Below, piece by piece: positions 1 to 6,896 of a DNA stretch of 10,690 nucleotides. The notes under the pieces were generated by a model. The model searched no databases and was not told where the DNA came from. It worked only from the letters and a program-made list of their open reading frames with translations. Origin of the DNA: Acidobacteriota bacterium. GTDB taxonomy: Bacteria > Acidobacteriota > Vicinamibacteria > Vicinamibacterales > CAVVIG01. The stretch is from NCBI GenBank assembly GCA_016195295.1, contig JACPZV010000384.1:1-10690 (forward strand), written 5' to 3'. Each line of letters begins with the position of its first letter. Within the stretch, counting starts at the first letter, position 1. A program made the position numbers and the translations under genes.

Positions 1-2
1 AG

Positions 3-899
3 GGACGGCTGCGCTGCACGCACTGTCCGAAGGAGTACCCCATTGTGGGCGGCGTGCCGCGGTTCGTGCGGACCGACGGGTACGCCGCGAGCTTCGGCCG
101 CGAATGGAACTGGTTCAGCGCGCTGCAGCTCGATTCGTTCAGCGGGACCGGAGAATCCAAGCGCACGCTGCACGCGTGCACCGGCTGGACCGACGCGGAC
201 TACCGCGGCCACCTGGTGCTCGACGCCGGCGTTGGGTCCGGGCGGTTTGCCGAAATCGTCGCGAGGTACGGCGGTGAGGTCGTGGGAGTCGACCTGAGCG
301 TGGCAGTCGACGCCGCGTATCGCAATCTCGGCCGGCTCGATCACGTGCACCTGGTGCAGGCCGATATTTTCGCGCTGCCGTTCCGCGAAAGCACCTTCGA
401 TCTCGCCTATTCAATCGGCGTGCTGCATCACACCCCCGATCCGGGCCGCGCGTTCGCGCAGGTCGCCGCCACAGTCAAGCCGGGTGGAGGGCTGGCCGTG
501 TACTTGTACGACCGCTATGGGATCGGCCGCCACTCTTCGGATCTCATTCGGCTCGTGACGACCCGCCTTCCCTTGCGGCTGACCCTGGCGCTCAGTGCGA
601 TCTCCATCCTTTATTACTACCCGTGCCGCCTGCCCGGCGTGGGGAAGGTGCTTCAGTTGCTGTGGCCCATTTCCATGCATCCCCACTGGCGGTGGCGCTG
701 GCTGGACACATTCGATTGGTACTCGCCAGCCTACCAGTGGAAGTTGCAGTACCCCGAGGTGTGTCGCTGGTTTCGATCGAACGGCTTCGGCGAGATCGAC
801 ATCTTCGACGGCCCGATCAGGATGCGCGGCGTCAAAGCGCCCATTGCGGTGGACGAGGCGCCACGGGAAACGCGAGCGATCGCGTCCGCACACGCATGA
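3..899 (+). CDS. Class I SAM-dependent methyltransferase with Trm112-like zinc ribbon, 5'-truncated
   Basis: The reading frame is open to the left edge, so the true start lies before the window. The GTG at 45 is internal, because the 14 codons before it read GRLRCTHCPKEYPI, the second CxxC knuckle of a Trm112-like zinc ribbon that typically runs into a 'YPIV-GG-VPRFV' segment. A SAM-binding Rossmann domain follows: motif I VLDAGVGSG at visible residues 72-80, the acidic ribose-binding end GVDLS at 95-99, QADIFALPF at 119-127, and FDLAYSIGVLHH at 132-143. These are typical of the Methyltransf_11 group. The C-terminal third (about 175-298) is basic and aromatic-rich and may carry the acceptor site. 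Given the neighbours, a sugar or lipid-carrier intermediate of a polysaccharide pathway is a plausible substrate, but this is inference. The stop overlaps the next start (ATGA). Confidence 0.88.
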   Translation, partial: GRLRCTHCPKEYPIVGGVPRFVRTDGYAASFGREWNWFSALQLDSFSGTGESKRTLHACTGWTDADYRGHLVLDAGVGSGRFAEIVARYGGEVVGVDLSVAVDAAYRNLGRLDHVHLVQADIFALPFRESTFDLAYSIGVLHHTPDPGRAFAQVAATVKPGGGLAVYLYDRYGIGRHSSDLIRLVTTRLPLRLTLALSAISILYYYPCRLPGVGKVLQLLWPISMHPHWRWRWLDTFDWYSPAYQWKLQYPEVCRWFRSNGFGEIDIFDGPIRMRGVKAPIAVDEAPRETRAIASAHA

Positions 900-2212
900 C
901 GACCATCAGCCAACCTTGGCCGGCGGACTGGTGGCGACCCGCGCGGCCGGCTCCGCCTCGCGGCGTGCCGGCGGCCACGGACTCGGCGAGTGCCGTTTCC
1001 TTCTGGTCGTTGATCGCGCTGACGGCGGTGATGTTGCTCGCGCCACAGAGCTTCATTCCCGCGCTGGCGCCGCTCAGGATTGCGTTGCTCGCCGCGCTGT
1101 TCGCGGCCTCGACCTACGTCTTCGATCGGCTGAAACACGGCGCGCCGGTGCTCACGTTCGGCCCGGAGCTGCGCCTCTGCATGGCGCTGATCGTGTGGGC
1201 CGTCGTCACGATTCCGTTTTCGATGTGGCCGAGGGGCAGCGTCAATATGCTTCTCGATCTCTATCTCAAATCGGTCATCGTGTTCTGGCTGCTCGCCAGC
1301 ATCGTGCGAAGCACGACGAGGCTCCGCCAGGTCGCGTGGACCCTGACGCTCATCGCGATTCCGCTGGCGCTGACCGGCGTCGCGCATTTCGCGTCTGGCG
1401 ACTTTTACCCGCCGAACCGCGCGATCGAGGAGCGCATCATCGGCTACGATGCCGGGCTCGTCAAGAATCCCAACGATTTGGCGCTCGTCCTGAATCTCAT
1501 CCTGCCGCTGACCTTCGCGCTGTTGCTCACCGAGCGCAGAGCGCCATACCGCCTCGCGCTGGCCGCCATCATCGGCTGCCAGATTGCTGGGGTTGTGGCG
1601 ACGTTTTCGCGGTCGGGCTTCGTGACGCTGGCCACCATCGGGGCGGTGACGCTCTGGCGAATCGGCCGGCGTCCGGGATCGCGGTGGCTCTGGGTGGGGC
1701 TCGCGCTTGCCCTCGCGGCGCTGCCGGTGCTGCCCGGGAAGTACCTCGACCGCGTGAGCACGATTGCCGACAAAGACGACGACCCGACGGGATCGGCGCA
1801 AGCGCGTTGGAACGATCAGGCGATCGCCGTCGGCTACGCTTTCGACCATCCGTTGATCGGCGCGGGGCTGGGCAATGACACGCTGGCATTGAACGCGCTC
1901 CGTGGCCAGAAATGGAGGCAAGTGCACGATCTCTATCTCGAGTATGCGGTCGACCTCGGCCTGCCGGGCCTCGCGGCGTTCCTCCTCCTGTTTCGCCGGT
2001 GCGTGAAGGCCGTCGCCTCTGTGCAGAGACGATCCGCCGCCACACCGAACAGCGAGGTTCTGTTCGCGGTCGCCGAGGGCGTGTGGATCAGTCTTCTCGC
2101 GTTCGGCGTCGCGGCCTTCTTTCATCCGATTGCCTACCACGTCTACTTCTATTACATGGCGGGACTTGCCGTGGCCGCGAAGGCCACCTGCGACGCGGAA
2201 GTGCCGGCATGA
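896..2212 (+). CDS. O-antigen ligase / Wzy-type polymerase family membrane protein
   Basis: The protein has 438 residues with a Pro- and Trp-rich cytoplasmic N-terminus (about 1-35), then about ten or more hydrophobic segments, the usual size and layout for O-antigen ligase family proteins (Wzy_C). Family-like signatures are visible: FSRSGF at residues 237-242 at the end of a membrane helix, FDHPLIGAGLGN at 316-327, and VHDLYLEYAVDLGLPGL, with H344 at the position of the functionally important periplasmic His of WaaL-type ligases. The long hydrophilic stretch between the SRSG helix and the H344 segment would be the large periplasmic loop. Members either join finished polysaccharide to an acceptor or polymerise undecaprenyl-linked repeat units; sequence alone cannot tell these apart. 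ATG at 896 overlaps the preceding stop by 4 nt, which decides the start. The long open frame upstream (from 623) is in the shadow of the methyltransferase. Confidence 0.88.
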   Translation: MTTISQPWPADWWRPARPAPPRGVPAATDSASAVSFWSLIALTAVMLLAPQSFIPALAPLRIALLAALFAASTYVFDRLKHGAPVLTFGPELRLCMALIVWAVVTIPFSMWPRGSVNMLLDLYLKSVIVFWLLASIVRSTTRLRQVAWTLTLIAIPLALTGVAHFASGDFYPPNRAIEERIIGYDAGLVKNPNDLALVLNLILPLTFALLLTERRAPYRLALAAIIGCQIAGVVATFSRSGFVTLATIGAVTLWRIGRRPGSRWLWVGLALALAALPVLPGKYLDRVSTIADKDDDPTGSAQARWNDQAIAVGYAFDHPLIGAGLGNDTLALNALRGQKWRQVHDLYLEYAVDLGLPGLAAFLLLFRRCVKAVASVQRRSAATPNSEVLFAVAEGVWISLLAFGVAAFFHPIAYHVYFYYMAGLAVAAKATCDAEVPA

Positions 2213-3246
2213 CGCCACGGGCCGGCGGCGGCATCGCACGACGACCGGGCTTGAGTGGAATCGAGCTCTTCAGTACTTGTCCTGCGTCGAGCGACGTGCC
2301 GCAGGACGAGTACCTGCGTCGCGTCATCGACATTGCGCGCTGGAGTGAAGCGTGGGGTTGTACGGGGATTCTCGTCTATGCCGACAACTCGTTGGTCGAC
2401 CCCTGGGTCGTGGCCCACACGATCATCCGGCACACGCGATCGCTTTCTCCGCTCGTGGCAGTCCAGCCGATTTACATGCACCCGTACGCGGTGGCGAAGA
2501 TCGTCTCGACGCTCGGCTATTTGTACGGCCGGCGCGTGTATCTCAACATGGTCGCCGGCGGCTTCAAGAACGACCTCGCGGCATTGAACGATTCGACGCC
2601 GCACGACCAGCGGTACACGCGGCTCGTCGAGTACACGCTGATCGTCAAGCGACTCCTGGGCAGTCCCGCGCCGGTGACCCACCTCGGCGAGTTTTACACG
2701 ATCGAGAAGCTCAAGCTTGCGCCGTCCCTCCGGGCCGACCTGCTGCCCGGCATCTTCGTCTCGGGGTCGTCCGACGCGGGCATGAAGGCGGCGCACGCGA
2801 TCGGCGCCACCGCCATCAAGTACCCCAAGGCGCCGGGGCAGGAAGTCGCGGTCGGCGACACATCGGTCGCGTGCGGCGTGCGCCTCGGGATCATCGCTCG
2901 AGACGATGACGACGAAGCGTGGAAGGTCGCGCACGCGCGGTTTCCAGACGATAGACGAGGACAACTGACGCGACAACTCGCGCTCAAGGTCAGCGACTCG
3001 ACCTGGCACAAGACGCTCGGCGACACGACAGCGGGCGACGAGAAGAGTCCGTACTGGTTGGGGCCGTTCAATTCCTACAAGACGATGTGCCCTTATCTTG
3101 TCGGGAGCCACGACGAAGTGGTCGCCGCGGTCTCGACGTACGTGCGGAGCGGATTCCGCACGTTCATTCTGGATACGACGCCCGACGCAAGCGAGCTGGG
3201 CGCCGTGGCGGCCGTGTTCAGCCGCGTCGCCGCCCTCGACAGATGA
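2209..3246 (+). CDS. Luciferase-like (LLM) flavin-dependent monooxygenase, SsuD-like
   Basis: The 345-residue TIM-barrel protein belongs to the bacterial luciferase/alkanesulfonate monooxygenase superfamily. Visible marks are an N-terminal strand GIELFSTCP (about 17-25), WSEAWGCTGILVYAD, VAVQPIYMHPY, VYLNMVAGGFKNDL around residues 111-123 (M114-D122), HDQRYTRLVEY, and VSGSSDAGMKAAHAIGA starting at about 184. The last matches the phosphate-binding loop region of SsuD-like enzymes. Such enzymes use reduced FMN, delivered by a separate reductase, and O2 to oxidise small molecules; some act on carrier-bound intermediates in natural-product pathways. No flavin reductase is in the window. Coupling by ATGA to both the ligase and the adenylation-domain gene suggests it works in the same pathway, perhaps on the carrier-bound amino acid (inference). 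A sulfonate-desulfurisation role is less likely: no ssu transporter or reductase genes are adjacent. The enzyme is probably cytoplasmic. Confidence 0.88.
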   Translation: MTPRAGGGIARRPGLSGIELFSTCPASSDVPQDEYLRRVIDIARWSEAWGCTGILVYADNSLVDPWVVAHTIIRHTRSLSPLVAVQPIYMHPYAVAKIVSTLGYLYGRRVYLNMVAGGFKNDLAALNDSTPHDQRYTRLVEYTLIVKRLLGSPAPVTHLGEFYTIEKLKLAPSLRADLLPGIFVSGSSDAGMKAAHAIGATAIKYPKAPGQEVAVGDTSVACGVRLGIIARDDDDEAWKVAHARFPDDRRGQLTRQLALKVSDSTWHKTLGDTTAGDEKSPYWLGPFNSYKTMCPYLVGSHDEVVAAVSTYVRSGFRTFILDTTPDASELGAVAAVFSRVAALDR

Positions 3247-4850
3247 CGAGCCAACGCCTTCAAGATCTCGTGACGCGACAGGCCGACCACCGGCCCGACG
3301 CGACCGCCGTCGTCCTTGACGACGCGCGGCTGACGTATGGCGAACTGGACGCGCAGTCCACGCAGCTCGCGCGGCTGCTCAGGAACGCAGGCTGCCGTCG
3401 CGGCGATCGGATCTGCTGGCTTGGGCCGAAGTCCCCCGTCGCGATCGTCGTGCTGCTCGGCATTTACAAAGCGGACTGCCTCTACGTCCCGCTCGACAAG
3501 CGGAGCCCGGCCAGGCGCCTCAAGCAGATTCTGGATTCGTGCGAGCCGCGGTGCGTGCTGGCCGGCGGCGCCGCGGCCGAACGGTTGAACGAGCTCGCGT
3601 GCATGGGCGCGCTCAAGGCGCCCATCAGGTTGGGCTGGATGCAGGGCGGCGTCACGAACGACCACGCCTTCACGATCGATTTCACGGCCGAGGACGCGCG
3701 CGGCTATCCGACCGCCCCTCTGCAGTCCGCCAACTCCAGCCAGGGTCCCGCGCACATCCTGTTCACCTCGGGGTCGACCGGCGCGCCCAAGGGCGTGGTG
3801 ATCACCCACGCCGCCGTGATCCGCTTCATCGCCTGGGCGATCGACTACTTCTCCATCACGGCGAGCGACCGGCATTCGGGCCACTCACCGCTCCACTTCG
3901 ACCTGTCGATGTTCGACATCTTCGGCACGCTCGCCTCCGGCGCGGAACTGCATCTGGTGCCGCGCGGCCTTGACATCCTGCCGAACCGCGTGGCGGAGTT
4001 CATTCGCGCGCAGCGTCTTACGCAGTGGTTCTCCGTTCCGTCGCTCCTCGCCTACATGGCCAAGTTCGACGTCGTCCGCCAGAACGACTTTCCGGATTTG
4101 CGACGGCTGGTGTGGTGCGGCGAGGTTTTTCCGACGCCGACCCTCGTGCACTGGATGCAGCGTCTGCCGCACGTCACCTTCACCAACCTCTACGCCCCGA
4201 CGGAAACCACCATCGCCAGCAGCTTCTACACGCTGCCGGCCTGTCCGACCGATCCGCTGAGCGCGGTGCCGATCGGAGCAGCGTGCGATGGCGAGGAGCT
4301 CGTCGTGCTCGACGCCGAGGGTCGGCCCGCGGCGCCGGAAGAGATTGGAGAACTGCACATCGGCGGCGCCGGCCTGAGCCCCGGCTACTGGCGCGACCAA
4401 GTGAAGACGCGCGCCGCGTTCGTGCCGGACCCGCGCGCGTCCGGCGCCGGTCGCTTGTATCGCACCGGTGACCTCGCGCGCCTGGGGAACGACGGGCTGG
4501 TCTACTTCGTTGGGCGGGGAGACACGCAAATCAAGAGTCGCGGCCATCGGATCGAGCTCGGAGAAATCGAGACCGCCATGAACGCGCTCGCCTTCGTTCA
4601 GGAATGCGCGGTCATCGCGGTGCCCACCGTCGGGTTCGAGGGCACGGCCATCGGCTGCGCCTACGTCAAGATGCCCGGCGCGCGCGTGACGCCGATGATT
4701 CTGCGCAACTCCCTGAGCGCCGTGCTCCCCGGCTACATGCTCCCCTCCGTCTGGTTGCCGCTTGAAACCTTGCCGAAGAACGCCAACCACAAGATCGATC
4801 GGCCCAAACTGCGGGAGGAGTTTCTTTATCGTGCAGCTCAAGCCTCTTGA
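3243..4850 (+). CDS. Free-standing amino acid adenylation domain (AMP-binding enzyme)
   Basis: The 535-residue protein is one complete ANL-family adenylation domain with no fused carrier or condensation domain. Core motifs appear in order: FTSGSTGAPKG (A3, residues 174-184), FDLSMFDIF (A4, 219-227), NLYAPTETT (A5, 315-323), YRTGDLARL (A7, 406-414), GRGDTQIKSRGHRIELGEIE (A8) and NANHKIDRPKL (A10) with the catalytic lysine at 517. D220 occupies the position that binds the amino group of alpha-amino acids in GrsA, so an amino acid rather than an aryl or fatty acid is expected. Hand alignment to GrsA gives the pocket D-L-F-F-V-C-L-I-A-K, which I cannot match to a substrate. The enzyme should form an aminoacyl-AMP and load a carrier, most simply the ACP at 5336. 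Its start forms an ATGA overlap with the LLM gene. DltA is a similar stand-alone A domain. Confidence 0.92.
   Translation: MTSQRLQDLVTRQADHRPDATAVVLDDARLTYGELDAQSTQLARLLRNAGCRRGDRICWLGPKSPVAIVVLLGIYKADCLYVPLDKRSPARRLKQILDSCEPRCVLAGGAAAERLNELACMGALKAPIRLGWMQGGVTNDHAFTIDFTAEDARGYPTAPLQSANSSQGPAHILFTSGSTGAPKGVVITHAAVIRFIAWAIDYFSITASDRHSGHSPLHFDLSMFDIFGTLASGAELHLVPRGLDILPNRVAEFIRAQRLTQWFSVPSLLAYMAKFDVVRQNDFPDLRRLVWCGEVFPTPTLVHWMQRLPHVTFTNLYAPTETTIASSFYTLPACPTDPLSAVPIGAACDGEELVVLDAEGRPAAPEEIGELHIGGAGLSPGYWRDQVKTRAAFVPDPRASGAGRLYRTGDLARLGNDGLVYFVGRGDTQIKSRGHRIELGEIETAMNALAFVQECAVIAVPTVGFEGTAIGCAYVKMPGARVTPMILRNSLSAVLPGYMLPSVWLPLETLPKNANHKIDRPKLREEFLYRAAQAS
4813..4820 (+). promoter_or_regulatory. 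Shine-Dalgarno sequence for the GNAT gene
   Basis: A purine run, GGGAGGAG, sits inside the end of the adenylation-domain gene, 10 nt before the GTG at 4831. It is the best ribosome binding site in this part of the operon and fixes the start of the following gene at 4831 rather than at codons farther upstream. Confidence 0.6.
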
Positions 4851-5346
4851 CCGGCCCGATCTGATCGAGCAGGCCGCCACCTGGCTGACCCAGAAAGACA
4901 ACGGCCAGTGGCTGGATTTCGGCGAGGGGGACAGCGTCATCACGGCCTCGTGGCTGAAGATCATGTCGAAGCGCCGGACGCACGTGATCCGGCTGTTCAC
5001 CGACGATGCGGCAAGTCGACCCATCGGCATCGTGGCGCTGGATCACGTCAACCCGCACTTCAGGTCAGCAACGGTGTGGGCGGTGCTCGGGGACAAGGCG
5101 TTCGCGCGGCAGGGTTACACAACCCGCGCGGTCTCGGGCATATTGACGTTCGGCTTCCAGCAAGTCGGCCTGCACTCGGTGAACACGTGGGTGGTGGCGC
5201 ACAACGTCTCCGCCTCCATCCCGCCCCGCCTGCACTTTCGCGAGGTCGGTCGGCTGCGCGAGTGCCACCGCATCGACGGCCGCTACTACGACCGCATTCT
5301 GTTCGACCTGCTCGCCTCCGAGCATCGCCTGCTGAATGATGTTTGA
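4831..5346 (+). CDS. RimJ/RimL-like GNAT family acyltransferase
   Basis: The predicted protein has 171 residues, the usual size for the RimJ/RimL (Acetyltransf_3) branch of GNAT enzymes. GTG at 4831 is chosen because a strong Shine-Dalgarno lies 10 nt upstream and the length then matches the family. The gene overlaps the adenylation gene by 20 nt. Visible features are the acceptor-side strand PIGIVALDHVN, the acyl-donor pantetheine loop region with ARQGYTTRA (residues 92-100), HSVNTWVVAHN ending at N125, and the closing strand with HFREVGRLRECH and DGRYYDRILFDLLASE. The segment after N125 (SASIPPRLHF) looks about two residues shorter than usual and contains Pro-Pro. It sits between the A-domain and carrier genes. 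A role moving the aminoacyl group from the carrier's phosphopantetheine arm to an amine or hydroxyl acceptor is therefore attractive, but an ordinary acetyl-CoA-dependent N-acetyltransferase on a sugar is equally possible. It has no signal peptide and is probably cytoplasmic. Confidence 0.82.
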   Translation: MQLKPLDRPDLIEQAATWLTQKDNGQWLDFGEGDSVITASWLKIMSKRRTHVIRLFTDDAASRPIGIVALDHVNPHFRSATVWAVLGDKAFARQGYTTRAVSGILTFGFQQVGLHSVNTWVVAHNVSASIPPRLHFREVGRLRECHRIDGRYYDRILFDLLASEHRLLNDV

Positions 5347-5602
5347 CCGGGCCGCGATCCGCGCGCACGTCGCCGCGATCTTCGAGAGTCTGAATCTCGA
5401 GGTGCCGGAGGGCGACGTCGACCTGTTCGACACCGGCGTGCTCGACTCGCTGGCGTTCGTGCAGCTGCTGCTCCAGCTGGAAGAGCGGCTGGGCGTCACC
5501 GTCTCGCTCGACGATCTCGAGATCGACAACTTCCGCACGATCGAGCACATCATTGATTTCGTCGCCGCCTACAGTCAGCGCCGATCGGGTGTGGCGATCT
5601 GA
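5336..5602 (+). CDS. Small acyl/peptidyl carrier protein (DltC/AlmF-like)
   Basis: This 88-residue acidic four-helix carrier protein has the phosphopantetheine attachment motif GVLDSLAFVQLL, with S38 as the expected modified serine (numbering from the first of two adjacent ATGs, 5336 and 5339). The surroundings, DVDLFDTGVLDSLAFVQLLL, resemble DltC-type carriers that partner stand-alone adenylation enzymes more than the fatty acid ACP, whose motif is usually GADSLDxVELVM. It would be converted to the holo form by a 4'-phosphopantetheinyl transferase, none of which is in the window, and loaded by the A domain at 3243. The gene overlaps the end of the GNAT gene by 11 nt (8 nt if the second ATG is used), implying coupled translation. 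Its position directly after the A domain and GNAT is the main reason for grouping the three as one activation-transfer unit. Confidence 0.9.
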   Translation: MMFDRAAIRAHVAAIFESLNLEVPEGDVDLFDTGVLDSLAFVQLLLQLEERLGVTVSLDDLEIDNFRTIEHIIDFVAAYSQRRSGVAI

Positions 5603-6872
5603 CGTCGCGCGTGACGCCCGGCCCGGCGTCACGTCGGTCGATCCGTCCGCGCGCGTCAGGTTGCTGACGTTCACGACGCTTTTCGCCATCGGCGGCACCG
5701 AGCGCCACCTGATGAATCTGACGGAGGGGCTCGACCACGCGCGCTTCGATCTCGAGTTCGCGTGCCTCAGGCGCCAGGGCGAATTCCTCGATGCCATCAA
5801 GGCGCGAGGGCTGCCAGTCCGCGAGTACCCCGTCACGAACCTGTACGGCCCGCGCGCGCTCGCGCAGGAGCTCCGCTTCGCCCGAGCGCTGAAGCGCTGG
5901 CGCGTCGACATCGTGCACACCTACAACTTCTATCCGAACGTGTTCGCGCTGCCGGCCGCTCGGCTTGCGGGCACGCCGGTGGTGATCGCCTCGATCAGGG
6001 ATACGGGGCCGTACCTCACGCCGCGGCAGCGCGTCGCGCAGCGCGTCGCCTGTCGCTTCGCGCACCACGTCCTGGTGAATGCGGACGCCGTCAGGCGATG
6101 GCTCGTCGAGGACGGTTACTCCCCCGCGAACATCACCGTGATTCGCAACGGACTCGACCTGACGAGATTCACGATCCACGGTGAAGACCCGTCCCTGCGG
6201 CGCGAACTGGGTCTGCCGCCTGGCGCGCCGGTCGTGGCGATGCTGTCGAGGCTCGATCGCCTGAAGGGCGTCGAGGATTTCCTCGACGCGGCGGCCCGCG
6301 TCGCCGCCCGCGTCGGGCACGTCCACTTCCTCATCATTGGGGACAAAGGATTCGCGGACCGCGCGGAGTACCGCCGGGAACTGGAAGCTCGAGCAGCGCG
6401 CCTCGGGCTCGCCCGGCGCGTCGTGTTCACGGGATTCCGGATGGACGTCCCGCGGCTGCTCGCGCTGGTGGCGGTATCCGTGCTGCCCTCGCTCAGCGAA
6501 GGACTCTCGAACACGCTGCTCGAATCCATGGCCGCCGGCATACCGGTCGTCGCGACGCGCGTCGGCGGCAATCCTGAAGTCGTCGAACACGGCGCCACCG
6601 GGTGGCTCGTGCCGCCGCACGATCCAGAGGCGCTGGGAGAGGCGATCGCGTCGATCCTGCAGGACCCGTCGCAGGCGAAGTCGTTCGGTCGCCGCGCGCG
6701 CGAGCGCGTCGCCGAACAGTTCTCGCTCGAGCGGATGGTCCGCGAGACCGAGCGCTTCTACGAGCGAGCGCTCCTGCAGGCCCGGCGTCCCGAGGCCGCG
6801 CGCGCCGTTCATCGCCCAGTCAGAAAGGAGCAGCCGGACGCGTCTCTGAGCATCGAGCAAGAGGAGTCCTGA
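5589..6872 (+). CDS. GT4-family glycosyltransferase
   Basis: The protein has 427 residues from GTG at 5589 and a GT-B fold. The N-terminal Rossmann domain begins with RLLTFTTLFAIGGTERH (Gly loop G35-G36-T37), followed by VDIVHTYNFYPNVFALPAAR and the hinge region ITVIRNGLDLTRF (I185-N187). The nucleotide-sugar domain contains VAMLSRLDRLKGVEDFLDAA and the retaining-GT4 E-x7-E motif in LSEGLSNTLLESMAAG (E304 and E312). It transfers a sugar from a nucleotide donor to a growing glycan at the cytoplasmic membrane face; donor and acceptor cannot be read from sequence. The start is uncertain: 5589 (GTG, 14-nt overlap with the carrier gene) gives a normal N-terminus, whereas the open frame begins with TTG at 5553, and neither has a strong ribosome binding site. 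The last ~35 residues are a charged, low-complexity tail. Confidence 0.9.
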   Translation: MWRSDVARDARPGVTSVDPSARVRLLTFTTLFAIGGTERHLMNLTEGLDHARFDLEFACLRRQGEFLDAIKARGLPVREYPVTNLYGPRALAQELRFARALKRWRVDIVHTYNFYPNVFALPAARLAGTPVVIASIRDTGPYLTPRQRVAQRVACRFAHHVLVNADAVRRWLVEDGYSPANITVIRNGLDLTRFTIHGEDPSLRRELGLPPGAPVVAMLSRLDRLKGVEDFLDAAARVAARVGHVHFLIIGDKGFADRAEYRRELEARAARLGLARRVVFTGFRMDVPRLLALVAVSVLPSLSEGLSNTLLESMAAGIPVVATRVGGNPEVVEHGATGWLVPPHDPEALGEAIASILQDPSQAKSFGRRARERVAEQFSLERMVRETERFYERALLQARRPEAARAVHRPVRKEQPDASLSIEQEES

Positions 6873-6882
6873 CGTTTCGACA

Positions 6883-6889
6883 AAGGAGG
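6883..6889 (+). promoter_or_regulatory. Strong Shine-Dalgarno for the secreted-protein gene
   Basis: AAGGAGG lies 7 nt before ATG 6897, in the 24-nt gap after the glycosyltransferase stop. It is the closest match to the anti-Shine-Dalgarno consensus seen in this window and suggests this secreted protein is made at a high level compared with the weakly initiated biosynthetic genes before it. Confidence 0.65.
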
Positions 6890-6896
6890 AAGGATC

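Noticed and set aside
731..2239. A 502-codon open frame on the minus strand opposite the O-antigen ligase gene
   Set aside because: Its translation is Arg-rich, lacks any domain pattern and arises from G+C-rich codon bias opposite a gene with clear membrane helices and family motifs.
2209..3246. Reading the LLM gene as alkanesulfonate monooxygenase for sulfur scavenging
   Set aside because: No ssu transporter or flavin reductase is adjacent, and the gene is translationally coupled to polysaccharide and adenylation genes.
3243..4850. Part of a modular NRPS
   Set aside because: There is no fused carrier, condensation or thioesterase domain, and the frame ends just after the A10 lysine motif. 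The neighbours are glycan genes.
5553..5588. TTG at 5553 as start of the glycosyltransferase
   Set aside because: It would lengthen the overlap with the carrier gene to 50 nt, adds a poorly GT-like N-terminus and has no ribosome binding site. GTG 5589 is preferred but not proven.
5550..6860. A 436-codon open frame on the minus strand opposite the glycosyltransferase
   Set aside because: It has low-complexity Arg/Gly-rich composition and no motif, while the plus-strand frame carries the complete GT4 signature.
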